Source: Xanthomonas sp. GPE 39 (GTDB taxonomy: Bacteria; Pseudomonadota; Gammaproteobacteria; Xanthomonadales; Xanthomonadaceae). Taken from it: 64,000 nt of DNA. Made by a program: the position numbers and the translations under genes. Each line of letters starts with the position of its first letter. Within the stretch, counting starts at the first letter, position 1. The stretch is taken from NCBI RefSeq assembly GCF_000963005.1, contig NZ_JZHZ01000007.1:2145256-2209255 (forward strand). Direction: 5' to 3'. Shown here in pieces: positions 42,800 through 51,620 of the stretch. Below the pieces are notes generated by a model, which saw nothing but the letters and a program-made list of their open reading frames with translations, was not told the DNA's origin and did no database searches.

Positions 42800-44206
42800 T
42801 CAGCTTCCCGCTGGGATCTTGATGAGCGCGGCATCGATGCGTTTCAACGCCTCGCGGCGGCCGGCCAGGTAGACAGTCTGCGAGATATCCGGGCTGACCT
42901 GGGTACCGGTGATCGCCACGCGCAGCGGTTGCGCCACCTTGCCCATGCCGATTTCCAACGCGGCGGCGGTGTCGTGCAATGCCGCCGCGACGCTCTCCAG
43001 GCTCCACTGCGGCAACGCGGCCAGCAACGCGCGGGCTTTGCCCAGCGCCTGCTCGGCGCCCGGCTTGAGGTGCTTGGCCACGGCCGAGGCGTCGTAGCTG
43101 TCCAGCGGTTGGTACCAGACCAGCGCCTTCTCGGCCATTTCTTTCAGCGTCTGCACGCGCTCGCGCAACGCCACCACCACCTCGGCCACGGCCGGACCGG
43201 TCGCCGGGTCGATGCCGAGGGCGACGAGCTGGGAATGCAGATGCGGGGCGATCGATTCGGGGGCATCGGTCTTGAGGTAATGCTGATTGACCCAGCCGAG
43301 CTTTGCCATGTCCAAACGCGCCGCCTTGGAATTGACGTCCTTGACGTCGAACAGCTCGACCAATTCCTGCCGTGCGAACAGCTCCTGATCGCCATGCGAC
43401 CACCCCAAGCGCGCCAGATAGTTGATCAGCGCATGCGGCAGGTAACCGGCATCCTTGTACTGCATCACGTCGGCCGCGCCGGTGCGCTTGGACAGCTTGG
43501 CGCCCTGCTCGTCCAGGATCATCGGCATGTGCGCGAACTTGGGCACCGGCACCTCCAGCGCCTGGTAGATATTGATCTGGCGCGGGGTGTTATTGATGTG
43601 GTCGTCGCCACGGATCACTTCGGTGATGCCCATGTCCCAATCGTCGACCACCACCGCGAAGTTGTAGGTGGGATAGCCGTCGGGACGCAAAATCACCATG
43701 TCGTCCAATTCGCTGTTGGCGATCTCGATGCGACCCTTGATCAGATCGTCGAACACCACCACGCCCTCGCTCGGGTTCTTGAAGCGGATCACCCGGTTCG
43801 GATCGTCGCGATACGGCAGGTGCTGCTCGCGCGCGGCGCCGTTGTAGCGCGGCTTTTCCTGCCGGGCCATCGCCGCTTCGCGCATCGCGTCCAGCTCCTC
43901 GCGGGTTTCATAGGCATAGTAGGCCTTGTCCTGGGCCAACAACTGCGCGGCGACTTCACGATAGCGCTCCAGGCGCTGAGTCTGGTAGACCGGACCTGTG
44001 TCGTAGTCCAGGCCAAGCCAGTCCATCGCTTCCAGGATCGCATCGATCGCCGCCTGCGTGCTGCGCTCGCGGTCGGTATCCTCGATGCGCAGCACGAATT
44101 GCCCACCACGGTGGCGCGCCTCCAACCAACAGTACAACGCGGTGCGGGCACCGCCGATATGCAGGTAACCGGTCGGACTGGGGGCAAAACGGGTGCGACA
44201 GACCAT
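42800..44206 (-). CDS. gltX: Glutamyl-tRNA synthetase
   Basis: A 468-residue class I synthetase that charges tRNA-Glu. The HIGH-type motif is in [19 protein letters not shown] (reads HIGG), the KMSKS-type motif in GAKLSKRTG, and further marks are [30 protein letters not shown] and [12 protein letters not shown]. Length equals E. coli GltX (471). A promoter CAGACA-N18-TAAAAT can be read on the - strand at about 44237-44266, 30 bases before the start. zur follows 16 bases after its stop. Confidence 0.97.
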   Translation of the reverse strand: MVCRTRFAPSPTGYLHIGGARTALYCWLEARHRGGQFVLRIEDTDRERSTQAAIDAILEAMDWLGLDYDTGPVYQTQRLERYREVAAQLLAQDKAYYAYETREELDAMREAAMARQEKPRYNGAAREQHLPYRDDPNRVIRFKNPSEGVVVFDDLIKGRIEIANSELDDMVILRPDGYPTYNFAVVVDDWDMGITEVIRGDDHINNTPRQINIYQALEVPVPKFAHMPMILDEQGAKLSKRTGAADVMQYKDAGYLPHALINYLARLGWSHGDQELFARQELVELFDVKDVNSKAARLDMAKLGWVNQHYLKTDAPESIAPHLHSQLVALGIDPATGPAVAEVVVALRERVQTLKEMAEKALVWYQPLDSYDASAVAKHLKPGAEQALGKARALLAALPQWSLESVAAALHDTAAALEIGMGKVAQPLRVAITGTQVSPDISQTVYLAGRREALKRIDAALIKIPAGS

Positions 44207-44803
44207 GGAGCGCTCAAAGCAATTGGCAAGCTCACGATTTTACCCCGCCCAACGTGGCACTGTCTGGCAACGCACATCCTGCGCAGCCGCTCTACCGCGA
44301 CAGCGTTCGCCGCGTCTGCGCGCAGTCGCGCGCGGAGCTGTACGCCACCAGCAGGCAAGGAGACGAGCTGAAGTGCATCCCCATCTTGCCGAGGACACTC
44401 GCGTTTGCACATCGTCCAATTCATCGAATGTTCGCTGGCGATGGAAAGCAAAGCTTGCAGGCGATCATGCCGCCCGCACACCTGCGCACCGCTGCCAGTA
44501 ACTTCATCGCAGCTTTGATCACGCCGACCAGACGCATGAACATGTGAACTTCCGCCGCGCGCCTTCCGTCTACCAAACACACCAGAAGGGAAGATTCGTG
44601 ATAGATGCACATCGATTCCATTCACTATTAATGCAATAAAAGTGCCTCACGGCTCTCGATTCCAGTGCGAGCCGTGACTCAACATGTTAATCGCAATTTA
44701 ACACAACTTCATACACCGCAAGATGCGCGAATGCCCTCGACATTTGCCTGACCGCCCTGCGGCAGCCGCATGTCGGCATGAGCCGCCGATCAAGGAGTCA
44801 CTA
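44207..44803. other. AT-rich intergenic region before the secreted protease
   Basis: 597 bases whose right half is much richer in A and T than its surroundings. No open frame is protein-like. Seen features: the gltX promoter at the left end; a perfect 9-bp stem TCACGGCTC/GAGCCGTGA (44647-44655 and 44669-44677) with a 13-base loop; and GTTAA-N7-TTAAC (44686-44702), an operator-like dyad about 100 bases before the protease gene. The last two probably belong to the control region of that gene. Confidence 0.45.
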
Positions 44804-45634
44804 ATGTCGCTATCCGTCTCTCGCCCAATCGTCGCGCTGGCTAGTCTGCTCACATTATCCGCGTTCGCGGTCGCCCATGCGCAACCGCATGGTATGGGTC
44901 TGAAGCCACCCACCTTGACACAACCACTGGTAAAACTCTTTCAAGCTGATGGAAAGCTAGTTAAGACGCCTCCGGAAAGCTTCGACCTGACCCAATGGGC
45001 AATCCAACCCGGCGATCAGAAGCAGTTGGGTGCGTGTGCCTCCTGGGCCACCGCGCACACACTGGCGGGCTGGTATGCCAATGTCACCAAGCAATCGGTC
45101 AATCTGTTCGCACCGATGTACCTGTACACCCAAGTCAATGACGGACAGGATGAAGGCTCCTCGATGGAAGCGCCGCTGGACGTCGCTTTAGCGCAGGGCA
45201 TCGATACCGAGGCGGACTACTTCCAGGGCGACTACAACTGGAAGAGCAAGCCGACCAAGCATGAGCGCGCCAATGCCCGTAACTACAAGCAGCCCTTCCA
45301 TTACAAGATGATCTACAGTAATTCGGGCAAGATCAGCGCTGCCGATGGTCAGGCACTGATCGAACAGATCAAGCTGGCAATCGCCAACGACACCCCGGTC
45401 GTGATCGGTTTCTATGTCCGTGCTGGCTTCGAATCGTTGACCCAGAACAATGATCTCGATACCGACACCAATAGCGATATTTTGGGCGCGCACGAGGTCA
45501 TCGCCCTTGGCTACGACAAAGATGGCCTGCTGATCGAGAACAGTTGGGGAACCGATTGGGGCAAGAAAGGTTTCGGGAGGTTAGCCTGGTCGGTGGTGGC
45601 CAAGGACGTGCTCCAGGCGGCTATCGCCTACTGA
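44804..45634 (+). CDS. Secreted papain-like (C1A) cysteine peptidase
   Basis: A 276-residue protein with a signal peptide (residues 1-27, AVAHAQ). After a short proregion-like stretch, the catalytic Gln-Cys segment reads QKQLGACASWATA (Cys 78), the bacterial form of the papain active site. The catalytic His is in ILGAHEVIALGYD and the Asn in IENSWGTDWGKKGFGRLAW, which closes the fold in the classical NSWG manner. It should act in the periplasm or outside, possibly on host or competitor proteins. AAGGAG lies six bases before ATG. It is preceded by a long AT-rich leader and followed by an intrinsic terminator, so it is a single-gene unit. Confidence 0.9.
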   Translation: MSLSVSRPIVALASLLTLSAFAVAHAQPHGMGLKPPTLTQPLVKLFQADGKLVKTPPESFDLTQWAIQPGDQKQLGACASWATAHTLAGWYANVTKQSVNLFAPMYLYTQVNDGQDEGSSMEAPLDVALAQGIDTEADYFQGDYNWKSKPTKHERANARNYKQPFHYKMIYSNSGKISAADGQALIEQIKLAIANDTPVVIGFYVRAGFESLTQNNDLDTDTNSDILGAHEVIALGYDKDGLLIENSWGTDWGKKGFGRLAWSVVAKDVLQAAIAY

Positions 45635-45647
45635 CCGATACCTGATG

Positions 45648-45680
45648 CGCTGCGGCGATTCCATGGTCGCCGCAGCGTTT
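45648..45680 (+). terminator. Terminator after the secreted protease
   Basis: CGCTGCGGCGA (45648-45658) pairs perfectly with TCGCCGCAGCG (45667-45677) around an 8-base loop and is followed by TTT. It lies 13 bases after the stop. Confidence 0.75.
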
Positions 45681-45765
45681 GCCACTTACACACCATGGAC
45701 GAGGTGACATGCTCGGCATCAGCCGACACCGCGACGGGCTCATGGCTGTGCGCGGTGTCGGCCCG

Positions 45766-45777
45766 TACACTGCGTGG
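45766..45777 (+). promoter_or_regulatory. -10-like TACACT six bases before the rlmJ start (leaderless candidate)
   Basis: TACACT (45766-45771), six bases, then ATG 45778; no Shine-Dalgarno. Same geometry as at lpxD, the EamA gene and clcA. Confidence 0.4.
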
Positions 45778-46635
45778 ATGAACTATCGTCACGCCTACCA
45801 CGCCGGCAACCATGCCGACGTCCTCAAACATACCGTGCTGCTGGCATTGCTCGATGCGCTCAAGCGTAAGGACAGCGCCTTCTTCGTCCTCGACACCCAC
45901 GCAGGGCGTGGCCGTTACCTGTTCGCCGCAAGCGAGGCGCGCAAGACTGGCGAAGCCGCCGCCGGCGTACTGCGCCTGATGTGCCACCCCACCCTTCCGG
46001 AGGGAGTGGAACGTTACCTACGCGCAGTGCAAGCCGACAACCCCATCGGCACGTTGCTCAGCTACCCAGGCTCCCCACTGCTGGTGACGCAAGCGCTGCG
46101 CGCGCAAGACCGGCTGGTTGCATGCGAACTGCAAACCGAGGAAGCCGCAGAGCTGAAAACATTGTTGGCCCAAGACCGCCGTGTGCAGGTGCATGTCGGC
46201 GACGGCTATACAGCCATCAAAGCGTTCCTGCCGCCGAAATCCGGCAACAGCAAGATCGGGCGTGGCCTGGTCCTGATCGACCCACCCTACGAGGCCCAGT
46301 CTGCGGAGTACCCGCTGATCGTGACCGCCTTGCGCGAAACGCTGACACGCTGGCCGCAGGCGATGTGCGCAGTGTGGTATCCGATCAAGCAACGGCGCAG
46401 CTTGCAACCCTTCTTCCGCAAGACGGCAGCACTGCCAGCAGCATCGATACTACTGGCCGAACTGCAGGTCCGCCCCGACGATTCACCACTGCGACTCAAC
46501 GGCAGCGGCATGCTGTTGCTCAACCCACCCTGGCAGTTCGAACAGACACTGGCGCAAACGCTGCCGATCCTGCAAACGCATCTGGGCGAAACCGGCGCCA
46601 AGACCCGCCTGGAGTGGCTCAAACGCGAAACCTAA
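45778..46635 (+). CDS. rlmJ: 23S rRNA (adenine(2030)-N(6))-methyltransferase
   Basis: A 285-residue SAM-dependent methyltransferase that modifies A2030 of 23S rRNA. The protein starts with the conserved MNYRHAYHAGNHADVLKH, followed by the SAM-binding region (VLDTHAGRGRYLF) and the N6-adenine motif DPPYE in LVLIDPPYEAQSAEY. YPIKQRR and GSGMLLLNPPW are also family marks. Length matches E. coli (280). The start is chosen by homology; the open frame runs 99 bases further upstream without it. Confidence 0.95.
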   Translation: MNYRHAYHAGNHADVLKHTVLLALLDALKRKDSAFFVLDTHAGRGRYLFAASEARKTGEAAAGVLRLMCHPTLPEGVERYLRAVQADNPIGTLLSYPGSPLLVTQALRAQDRLVACELQTEEAAELKTLLAQDRRVQVHVGDGYTAIKAFLPPKSGNSKIGRGLVLIDPPYEAQSAEYPLIVTALRETLTRWPQAMCAVWYPIKQRRSLQPFFRKTAALPAASILLAELQVRPDDSPLRLNGSGMLLLNPPWQFEQTLAQTLPILQTHLGETGAKTRLEWLKRET

Positions 46636-46870
46636 GCCGCAGGCACAACGAATGGGAGCGAACACACAGCGCGGCATGCGCAGCGCGAGGATCGCGCCGC
46701 ATCGACTACGCACCGTTAACGCACGCAACAGCCTGCGCGCAACGACGCGTATCGGCGACGACCTACCGCACCGCGGCACCCGCAGCAACACGAGAAAGAC
46801 AGCAGGCATTCACGGACGACGACCTGCTGATAATGCGAGAATCGCGAGCCTGATCGAGGACAAGACGGAC

Positions 46871-47413
46871 ATGGCGACCCGTAACCGCATGCCCCCTTGG
46901 CATGAAACCTTCACCCTGCCCAGCGGACGTGAGCTGCTGATCCGGCCAATCCGGCCCGAGGATAGCGCACCATTGCAAGGTGCCTTCGGCCTACTCGGCC
47001 CGAGCGAAATCCGCACGCGCTTTTTGCATTCTGCGCAGCAATTGAATGAAGAAATGGCGCAACGGCTCACCCATCCCAACCCGAAGGAGGAGCTGATCCT
47101 GGTGGCCGCCGAACCACTGCCACCCGGCGAAGCGGTGGTCGGCGCCCTCGCCCGCGCCGCGATCACCCCCGGCACCCGCGAGGCCCAGTGCGCGATCCTG
47201 CTCAGCAGCTTCGTCGCCGGCCAGGGCCTGGGGCGGCAACTGATGCGCAAGTTGGTCAAGTGGGCGCGACGCAAATATTTGGACCGGCTCTACGGCGAGG
47301 TTCTCGAAAGCAACGTGCCGATGCTGCAACTGACCGAATCGCTCGGTTTCCAGCGGATGCCGCATGCGGACACATCCGGCCTGGTGCGCGTGGTGCTGGA
47401 ATTGGGCAACTGA
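46871..47413 (+). CDS. GNAT-family N-acetyltransferase
   Basis: A 180-residue acetyltransferase domain. LIRPIRPEDSAPLQGAFGLL opens the fold, and the acetyl-CoA loop is in FVAGQGLGRQLMRKLVKWAR. Further on, SNVPMLQLTESLGFQR matches the last strands. The form resembles the stand-alone GNAT domains related to the protein acetyltransferase PatZ/Pka, but the substrate is unknown. The start MATRNRMPPW is chosen because the upstream extension in the same frame is Arg/Thr-rich noise. A hairpin terminator follows. Confidence 0.83.
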   Translation: MATRNRMPPWHETFTLPSGRELLIRPIRPEDSAPLQGAFGLLGPSEIRTRFLHSAQQLNEEMAQRLTHPNPKEELILVAAEPLPPGEAVVGALARAAITPGTREAQCAILLSSFVAGQGLGRQLMRKLVKWARRKYLDRLYGEVLESNVPMLQLTESLGFQRMPHADTSGLVRVVLELGN

Positions 47414-47467
47414 AACCAGCGCACACGCCGCTCGTATAGAACATTGCTTGTTCTGCGCGGCATCCGT

Positions 47468-47495
47468 CGCCGCTGCCTCAGGCTGCGGCGTTTCT
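47468..47495 (+). terminator. Terminator between the GNAT gene and mfd
   Basis: CGCCGC (47468-47473) pairs with GCGGCG (47485-47490), with an inner GCC/GGC and a TCA loop, followed by TTTCT. It ends 52 bases before mfd. Confidence 0.6.
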
Positions 47496-47547
47496 CTGGG
47501 CAAAAGCCAACGGCTCTCGCCCATGGCTTTACTAAACTCGACAATCG

Positions 47548-50500
47548 ATGCCGTCTATTTCCTTCCCCGTTCCGCCGCTGCCCAAGTCCGGCCAGCTCCG
47601 CGCGCACTGGCGCGCACCCGCCTCCTCCACCGCGCTGGCCTGGCACATCGCCTGCGCCGCCGCCGCGCATCGCGGACCATTACTGGTGATCGCGCGCGAC
47701 AACCACAGTGCACACCAGATCGAGGGCGAACTACATACCCTGCTCGGCGGCGACACACATCTGCCAGTGGTGCCATTTCCCGACTGGGAGACCCTGCCCT
47801 ACGACCAGTTCAGCCCGCACCCGGACATCGTCAGCCAACGCCTGGCGGCACTGCAGCGATTGCCGACCCTGCAACAGGGCATCGTGGTGGTGCCGGTACA
47901 GACGCTGATGCAGCGTTTGGCGCCACTGCGCTACATCGTTGGCGGCAGTTTCGACCTGCGCGTGGGTCAACGCCTGGATCTGGACGCGGAAAAGCGACGA
48001 CTGGAAAGCGCCAGCTATCGTCACGTGCCGCAGGTCATGGACCCGGGCGACTTCGCCGTGCGCGGTGGTTTGCTCGACGTCTACCCGATGGGTGCCGACA
48101 CACCGCTGCGCATCGAGCTGCTGGACGATGACATCGATTCCATCCGTGCATTCGACCCGGAATCGCAGCGCTCACTGGACCACGTACAAGCGGTGCGGAT
48201 CTTGCCCGGGCGCGAAGTCCCAATGGACGATGCCAGCGTGGAGCGGGTACTGACCACGCTGCGCGAGCGTTTCGACGTGGACACCCGGCGCAGCGCGCTC
48301 TACCAGGACCTGAAAGCGCGGCTGGCACCGTCGGGCATCGAATACTACTTGCCGCTGTTCTTTCAGGAATCGCGCGGCAGCCAAGCAAGCGCACGCGATA
48401 CCACCGCCACCTTGTTCGACTACCTGGGCGAACGCGTACTGCCGTTGATCGTACCGGGGGTGGGTGCCGCTGCCGATGCCTTCTGGACACAGACCCAGGC
48501 ACGCTACGAACAACGCCGCCACGACGTGGAACGGCCGCTGCTTGTCCCCGATGAGCTGTACCAGACGCCGGACACACTGCGCGAACGGCTCAACACGCTG
48601 GCACGCATCGAAGTGCGCGCGGCCGACCATCCGCGCATCGACGAGGCACAGACGCTGGGCGACCAAACGCTGCCGCCGCTGCCGGTGGCCGCCAAGGACG
48701 CCGCGCCGGCTGCGGCGCTGAAGCAGTTCCTCGACCATTACCCGGGCCGAGTGCTGATCGCTGCCGACTCGCCCGGCCGTCGCGAAGCACTGCTCGAAGT
48801 GCTGGCCGCCGCCGACCTGAAACCCCATGTGCTAGGCGACTTCAGCGCGTTCGCCGCCGCGACCGGCCCGGCTTTCGCCATCGCGGTGGCACCACTGGAT
48901 GGCGGCTTCGCGCTGGAGCAACCGCGCATCGCGGTCCTGACCGAGCGCCAACTGTTCCCAGAACGCGCCAGCCAAGCGCGACGCAGCCGCCGCGTCGGCC
49001 GCGAGCCGGAAGCGATCATCCGCGACCTCGGCGAGCTGTCCGAAGGCGCGCCCATCGTGCACGAGGACCACGGCGTCGGTCGCTACCGTGGACTGATCGT
49101 GCTCGACGCCGGCGGCATGCCTGGCGAGTTCCTGGAAATCGAATACGCCAAGGGCGACCGGCTGTACGTGCCAGTGGCCCAGTTGCACCTGATCAGCCGC
49201 TACTCCGGCGCCTCCGCCGAGACCGCCCCCTTACATTCGCTGGGCGGCGAGCAGTGGGCCAAAGCCAAACGCAAAGCGGCCGAAAAGGTCCGCGACGTCG
49301 CCGCCGAACTACTGGAAATCCAGGCGCGACGCCAGGCTCGCGCCGGCCTGGCGCTACAAGTGGACCGTGCGATGTACGAGCCATTCGCCGCCGGCTTCCC
49401 ATTCGAAGAAACCCCCGACCAATTGGCCGCCATCGACGCCACCTTGCGCGACCTGGCCAGCAGCCAGCCGATGGACCGCGTGGTCTGCGGCGACGTCGGC
49501 TTCGGCAAGACCGAGGTCGCGGTGCGTGCGGCTTTCGCCGCGGCCAGCGCCGGCAAACAGGTGGCGGTACTGGTGCCGACCACCCTGCTGGCCGAACAGC
49601 ATTACCGCAACTTTCGCGACCGTTTTGCCGACTACCCGCTCAAGGTCGAAGTGCTGTCGCGCTTCAAGAGCAGCAAGGAAATCAAGGCCGAATTGGAGAA
49701 AGTCGCTGCCGGCACCATCGACGTGATCGTCGGCACCCATCGCCTGTTGCAAGCGGACGTGCGGTTCAAGGATCTGGGCCTGGTTATCGTCGATGAAGAG
49801 CAACGCTTCGGCGTGCGCCAGAAGGAAGCACTGAAGGCACTGCGCGCCAACGTCCACCTGCTGACCCTGACCGCCACGCCGATTCCGCGCACACTCAACA
49901 TGGCCATGGCCGGCCTGCGCGATCTATCGATCATCGCCACGCCGCCGCTGAACCGGCTGGCGGTGCAGACCTTCGTCACCCAGTGGGACAACGCCTTGCT
50001 GCGCGAAGCCTTTCAGCGCGAATTGGCGCGCGGCGGCCAGTTGTATTTTCTGCATAACGACGTGGAGAGCATTGGCCGCATGCAGCGCGAATTGAGCGAA
50101 CTGGTGCCGGAGGCGCGCATCGGGATCGCCCACGGGCAGATGCCAGAACGCGAGCTGGAATCGGTGATGCTGGATTTTCAAAAGCAGCGCTTCAACGTGT
50201 TGTTATCGACCACCATCATCGAATCGGGCATCGACATCCCCAACGCCAACACCATCGTCATCAACCGCGCCGACCGATTCGGCCTGGCGCAATTGCACCA
50301 GTTGCGCGGCCGCGTCGGTCGCTCGCACCATCGCGCCTACGCCTACCTGCTGGTGCCGGATCAACGCAGCATCACGGCCGATGCACAGAAGCGGCTGGAC
50401 GCGATCGCTTCGATGGACGAACTCGGTGCCGGCTTCACCCTGGCCACCCACGACCTGGAAATCCGCGGTGCCGGCGAATTGCTCGGCGAAGACCAGAGCG

Positions 50501-51048
50501 GGCAGATGGCCGAGGTCGGTTTCAGCCTGTACACCGAACTGCTGGAACGCGCGGTGCGCAGTATCCGCCAGGGCAAGCTGCCGGATCTGGACAGCGGAGA
50601 AAGCGCGCGTGGCGCCGAAGTGGAACTGCACGTGCCGGCACTGATTCCGGACGACTACCTGCCCGACGTGCATACCCGTCTGACGCTGTACAAGCGCATC
50701 TCCAGCGCCCGCGATGGCGATGGCCTGCGCGAATTGCAGGTGGAAATGATCGACCGCTTCGGCCTGTTGCCCGAGCCGGTGAAGCACCTGTTCGCAATCG
50801 CCGAACTGAAATTGCAAGCCAATGCGCTGGGCATCCGCAAACTGGAATTAGGCGAACAAGGTGGACGGCTGGTATTCGAGAGCAAGCCCAACATCGACCC
50901 GATGACCATCCTGCAGATGATCCAGAAACAGCCCAAGCTGTACGCGATGGACGGCCCGGACAAACTGAAACTCAAACTGCCGCTACCGGAGCCCATCGAC
51001 CGCTTCAATGCCGCGCGCGGCCTGCTGACGGCGCTGTCGCCACGCTGA
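47548..51048 (+). CDS. mfd: Transcription-repair coupling factor Mfd
   Basis: An 1166-residue ATP-driven translocase that removes RNA polymerase stalled at DNA lesions and recruits UvrA. The UvrB-like N-terminal part covers about residues 1-340 (FPDWETLPYDQFSPHPD). The RNA-polymerase-interacting domain with VHEDHGVGRYRGL follows at about 490-560. The helicase core has Walker A GDVGFGKT (648-655), DEEQ (749-752), SATPIPRT-type TATPIPRTLNMA, and the second domain with RLDAIASMDELGAGFTLA. A C-terminal regulatory domain ends the protein. Length equals E. coli Mfd (1148). TAAACT (47533-47538), nine bases before ATG, could be a -10 for a near-leaderless mRNA. Confidence 0.97.
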   Translation: MPSISFPVPPLPKSGQLRAHWRAPASSTALAWHIACAAAAHRGPLLVIARDNHSAHQIEGELHTLLGGDTHLPVVPFPDWETLPYDQFSPHPDIVSQRLAALQRLPTLQQGIVVVPVQTLMQRLAPLRYIVGGSFDLRVGQRLDLDAEKRRLESASYRHVPQVMDPGDFAVRGGLLDVYPMGADTPLRIELLDDDIDSIRAFDPESQRSLDHVQAVRILPGREVPMDDASVERVLTTLRERFDVDTRRSALYQDLKARLAPSGIEYYLPLFFQESRGSQASARDTTATLFDYLGERVLPLIVPGVGAAADAFWTQTQARYEQRRHDVERPLLVPDELYQTPDTLRERLNTLARIEVRAADHPRIDEAQTLGDQTLPPLPVAAKDAAPAAALKQFLDHYPGRVLIAADSPGRREALLEVLAAADLKPHVLGDFSAFAAATGPAFAIAVAPLDGGFALEQPRIAVLTERQLFPERASQARRSRRVGREPEAIIRDLGELSEGAPIVHEDHGVGRYRGLIVLDAGGMPGEFLEIEYAKGDRLYVPVAQLHLISRYSGASAETAPLHSLGGEQWAKAKRKAAEKVRDVAAELLEIQARRQARAGLALQVDRAMYEPFAAGFPFEETPDQLAAIDATLRDLASSQPMDRVVCGDVGFGKTEVAVRAAFAAASAGKQVAVLVPTTLLAEQHYRNFRDRFADYPLKVEVLSRFKSSKEIKAELEKVAAGTIDVIVGTHRLLQADVRFKDLGLVIVDEEQRFGVRQKEALKALRANVHLLTLTATPIPRTLNMAMAGLRDLSIIATPPLNRLAVQTFVTQWDNALLREAFQRELARGGQLYFLHNDVESIGRMQRELSELVPEARIGIAHGQMPERELESVMLDFQKQRFNVLLSTTIIESGIDIPNANTIVINRADRFGLAQLHQLRGRVGRSHHRAYAYLLVPDQRSITADAQKRLDAIASMDELGAGFTLATHDLEIRGAGELLGEDQSGQMAEVGFSLYTELLERAVRSIRQGKLPDLDSGESARGAEVELHVPALIPDDYLPDVHTRLTLYKRISSARDGDGLRELQVEMIDRFGLLPEPVKHLFAIAELKLQANALGIRKLELGEQGGRLVFESKPNIDPMTILQMIQKQPKLYAMDGPDKLKLKLPLPEPIDRFNAARGLLTALSPR

Positions 51049-51283
51049 GTGGCGCGCGCCTTAAAGACCACACGCACCTTGCCACATAGGAGGCGCTGAG
51101 CGCGCACATTCGGCACCTCCAACTGGATACCTGCAACGCGACAGTCACTCGTGTAAGCAAGCAAGCGCGACGGCGCAGAAAAAATCCTGCCGCTGAGCGC
51201 GATGATGCGCGAGATCGGTCAGCCTCCACATTGACCAGCGACAGCCACCACCCTCTTGCATGGCATGGTCAGTCACGCGCTCA

Positions 51284-51295
51284 ATCAACGTTGAT
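51284..51295. promoter_or_regulatory. Palindrome ATCAACGTTGAT (operator candidate 1)
   Basis: A perfect 12-bp palindrome about 325 bases before the symporter start. Its core is shared with the palindrome at 51450. Binding by a LacI-type regulator is inferred only from form and context. Confidence 0.4.
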
Positions 51296-51449
51296 GTATT
51301 GCTCGCAGCATAGCCACTGCGATGCACGCGCAATGCGCCGCATGACGATGTGCAGCGAGGCCATCGTTCTCGGCCAACCCACCATGCGTGTGCAAAAGGC
51401 TCAGATATTCGCTCCCACCCAATCGCGCAGCAATATCGCTCTACAGTGA

Positions 51450-51479
51450 CGCAACGTTGCGATGCAGCAAAAATTTTGC
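51450..51479. promoter_or_regulatory. Adjacent palindromes CGCAACGTTGCG and GCAAAAATTTTGC (operator candidate 2)
   Basis: A perfect 12-bp palindrome (51450-51461) with the CAACGTTG core, followed five bases on by a 13-base palindrome with an AT-rich centre (51467-51479). Together they lie 140-170 bases before the symporter start, where an operator/promoter is expected. Confidence 0.45.
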
Positions 51480-51620
51480 AGACAACTTTTGCCATGCAGT
51501 CGTCACCAGGCAGATCGCAATCGTGCGGTTTTTATCCCGCAGCGCCGCTTGCTACCACGCCCGCGACATGCGAGTTTGGCGCGGCGCCGCAGCAGCGCAC
51601 GCCCATCAGGAGCCGATCCG

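Larger units (their letters stand above)
51049..51620. other. Long control region before the symporter/GH127 unit
   Basis: 572 bases without a protein-like frame. Three dyads stand out: ATCAACGTTGAT (51284-51295), CGCAACGTTGCG (51450-51461) and GCAAAAATTTTGC (51467-51479). The first two share the core CAACGTTG, as LacI-type sugar repressors often recognise; the third directly adjoins the second. The actual promoter was not identified. Confidence 0.5.

Noticed and set aside
42620-44371. 583-codon + strand frame opposite gltX
   Set aside because: It is the antisense shadow of gltX: full of His, Arg, Gln, Leu and Val repeats and with no known fold.
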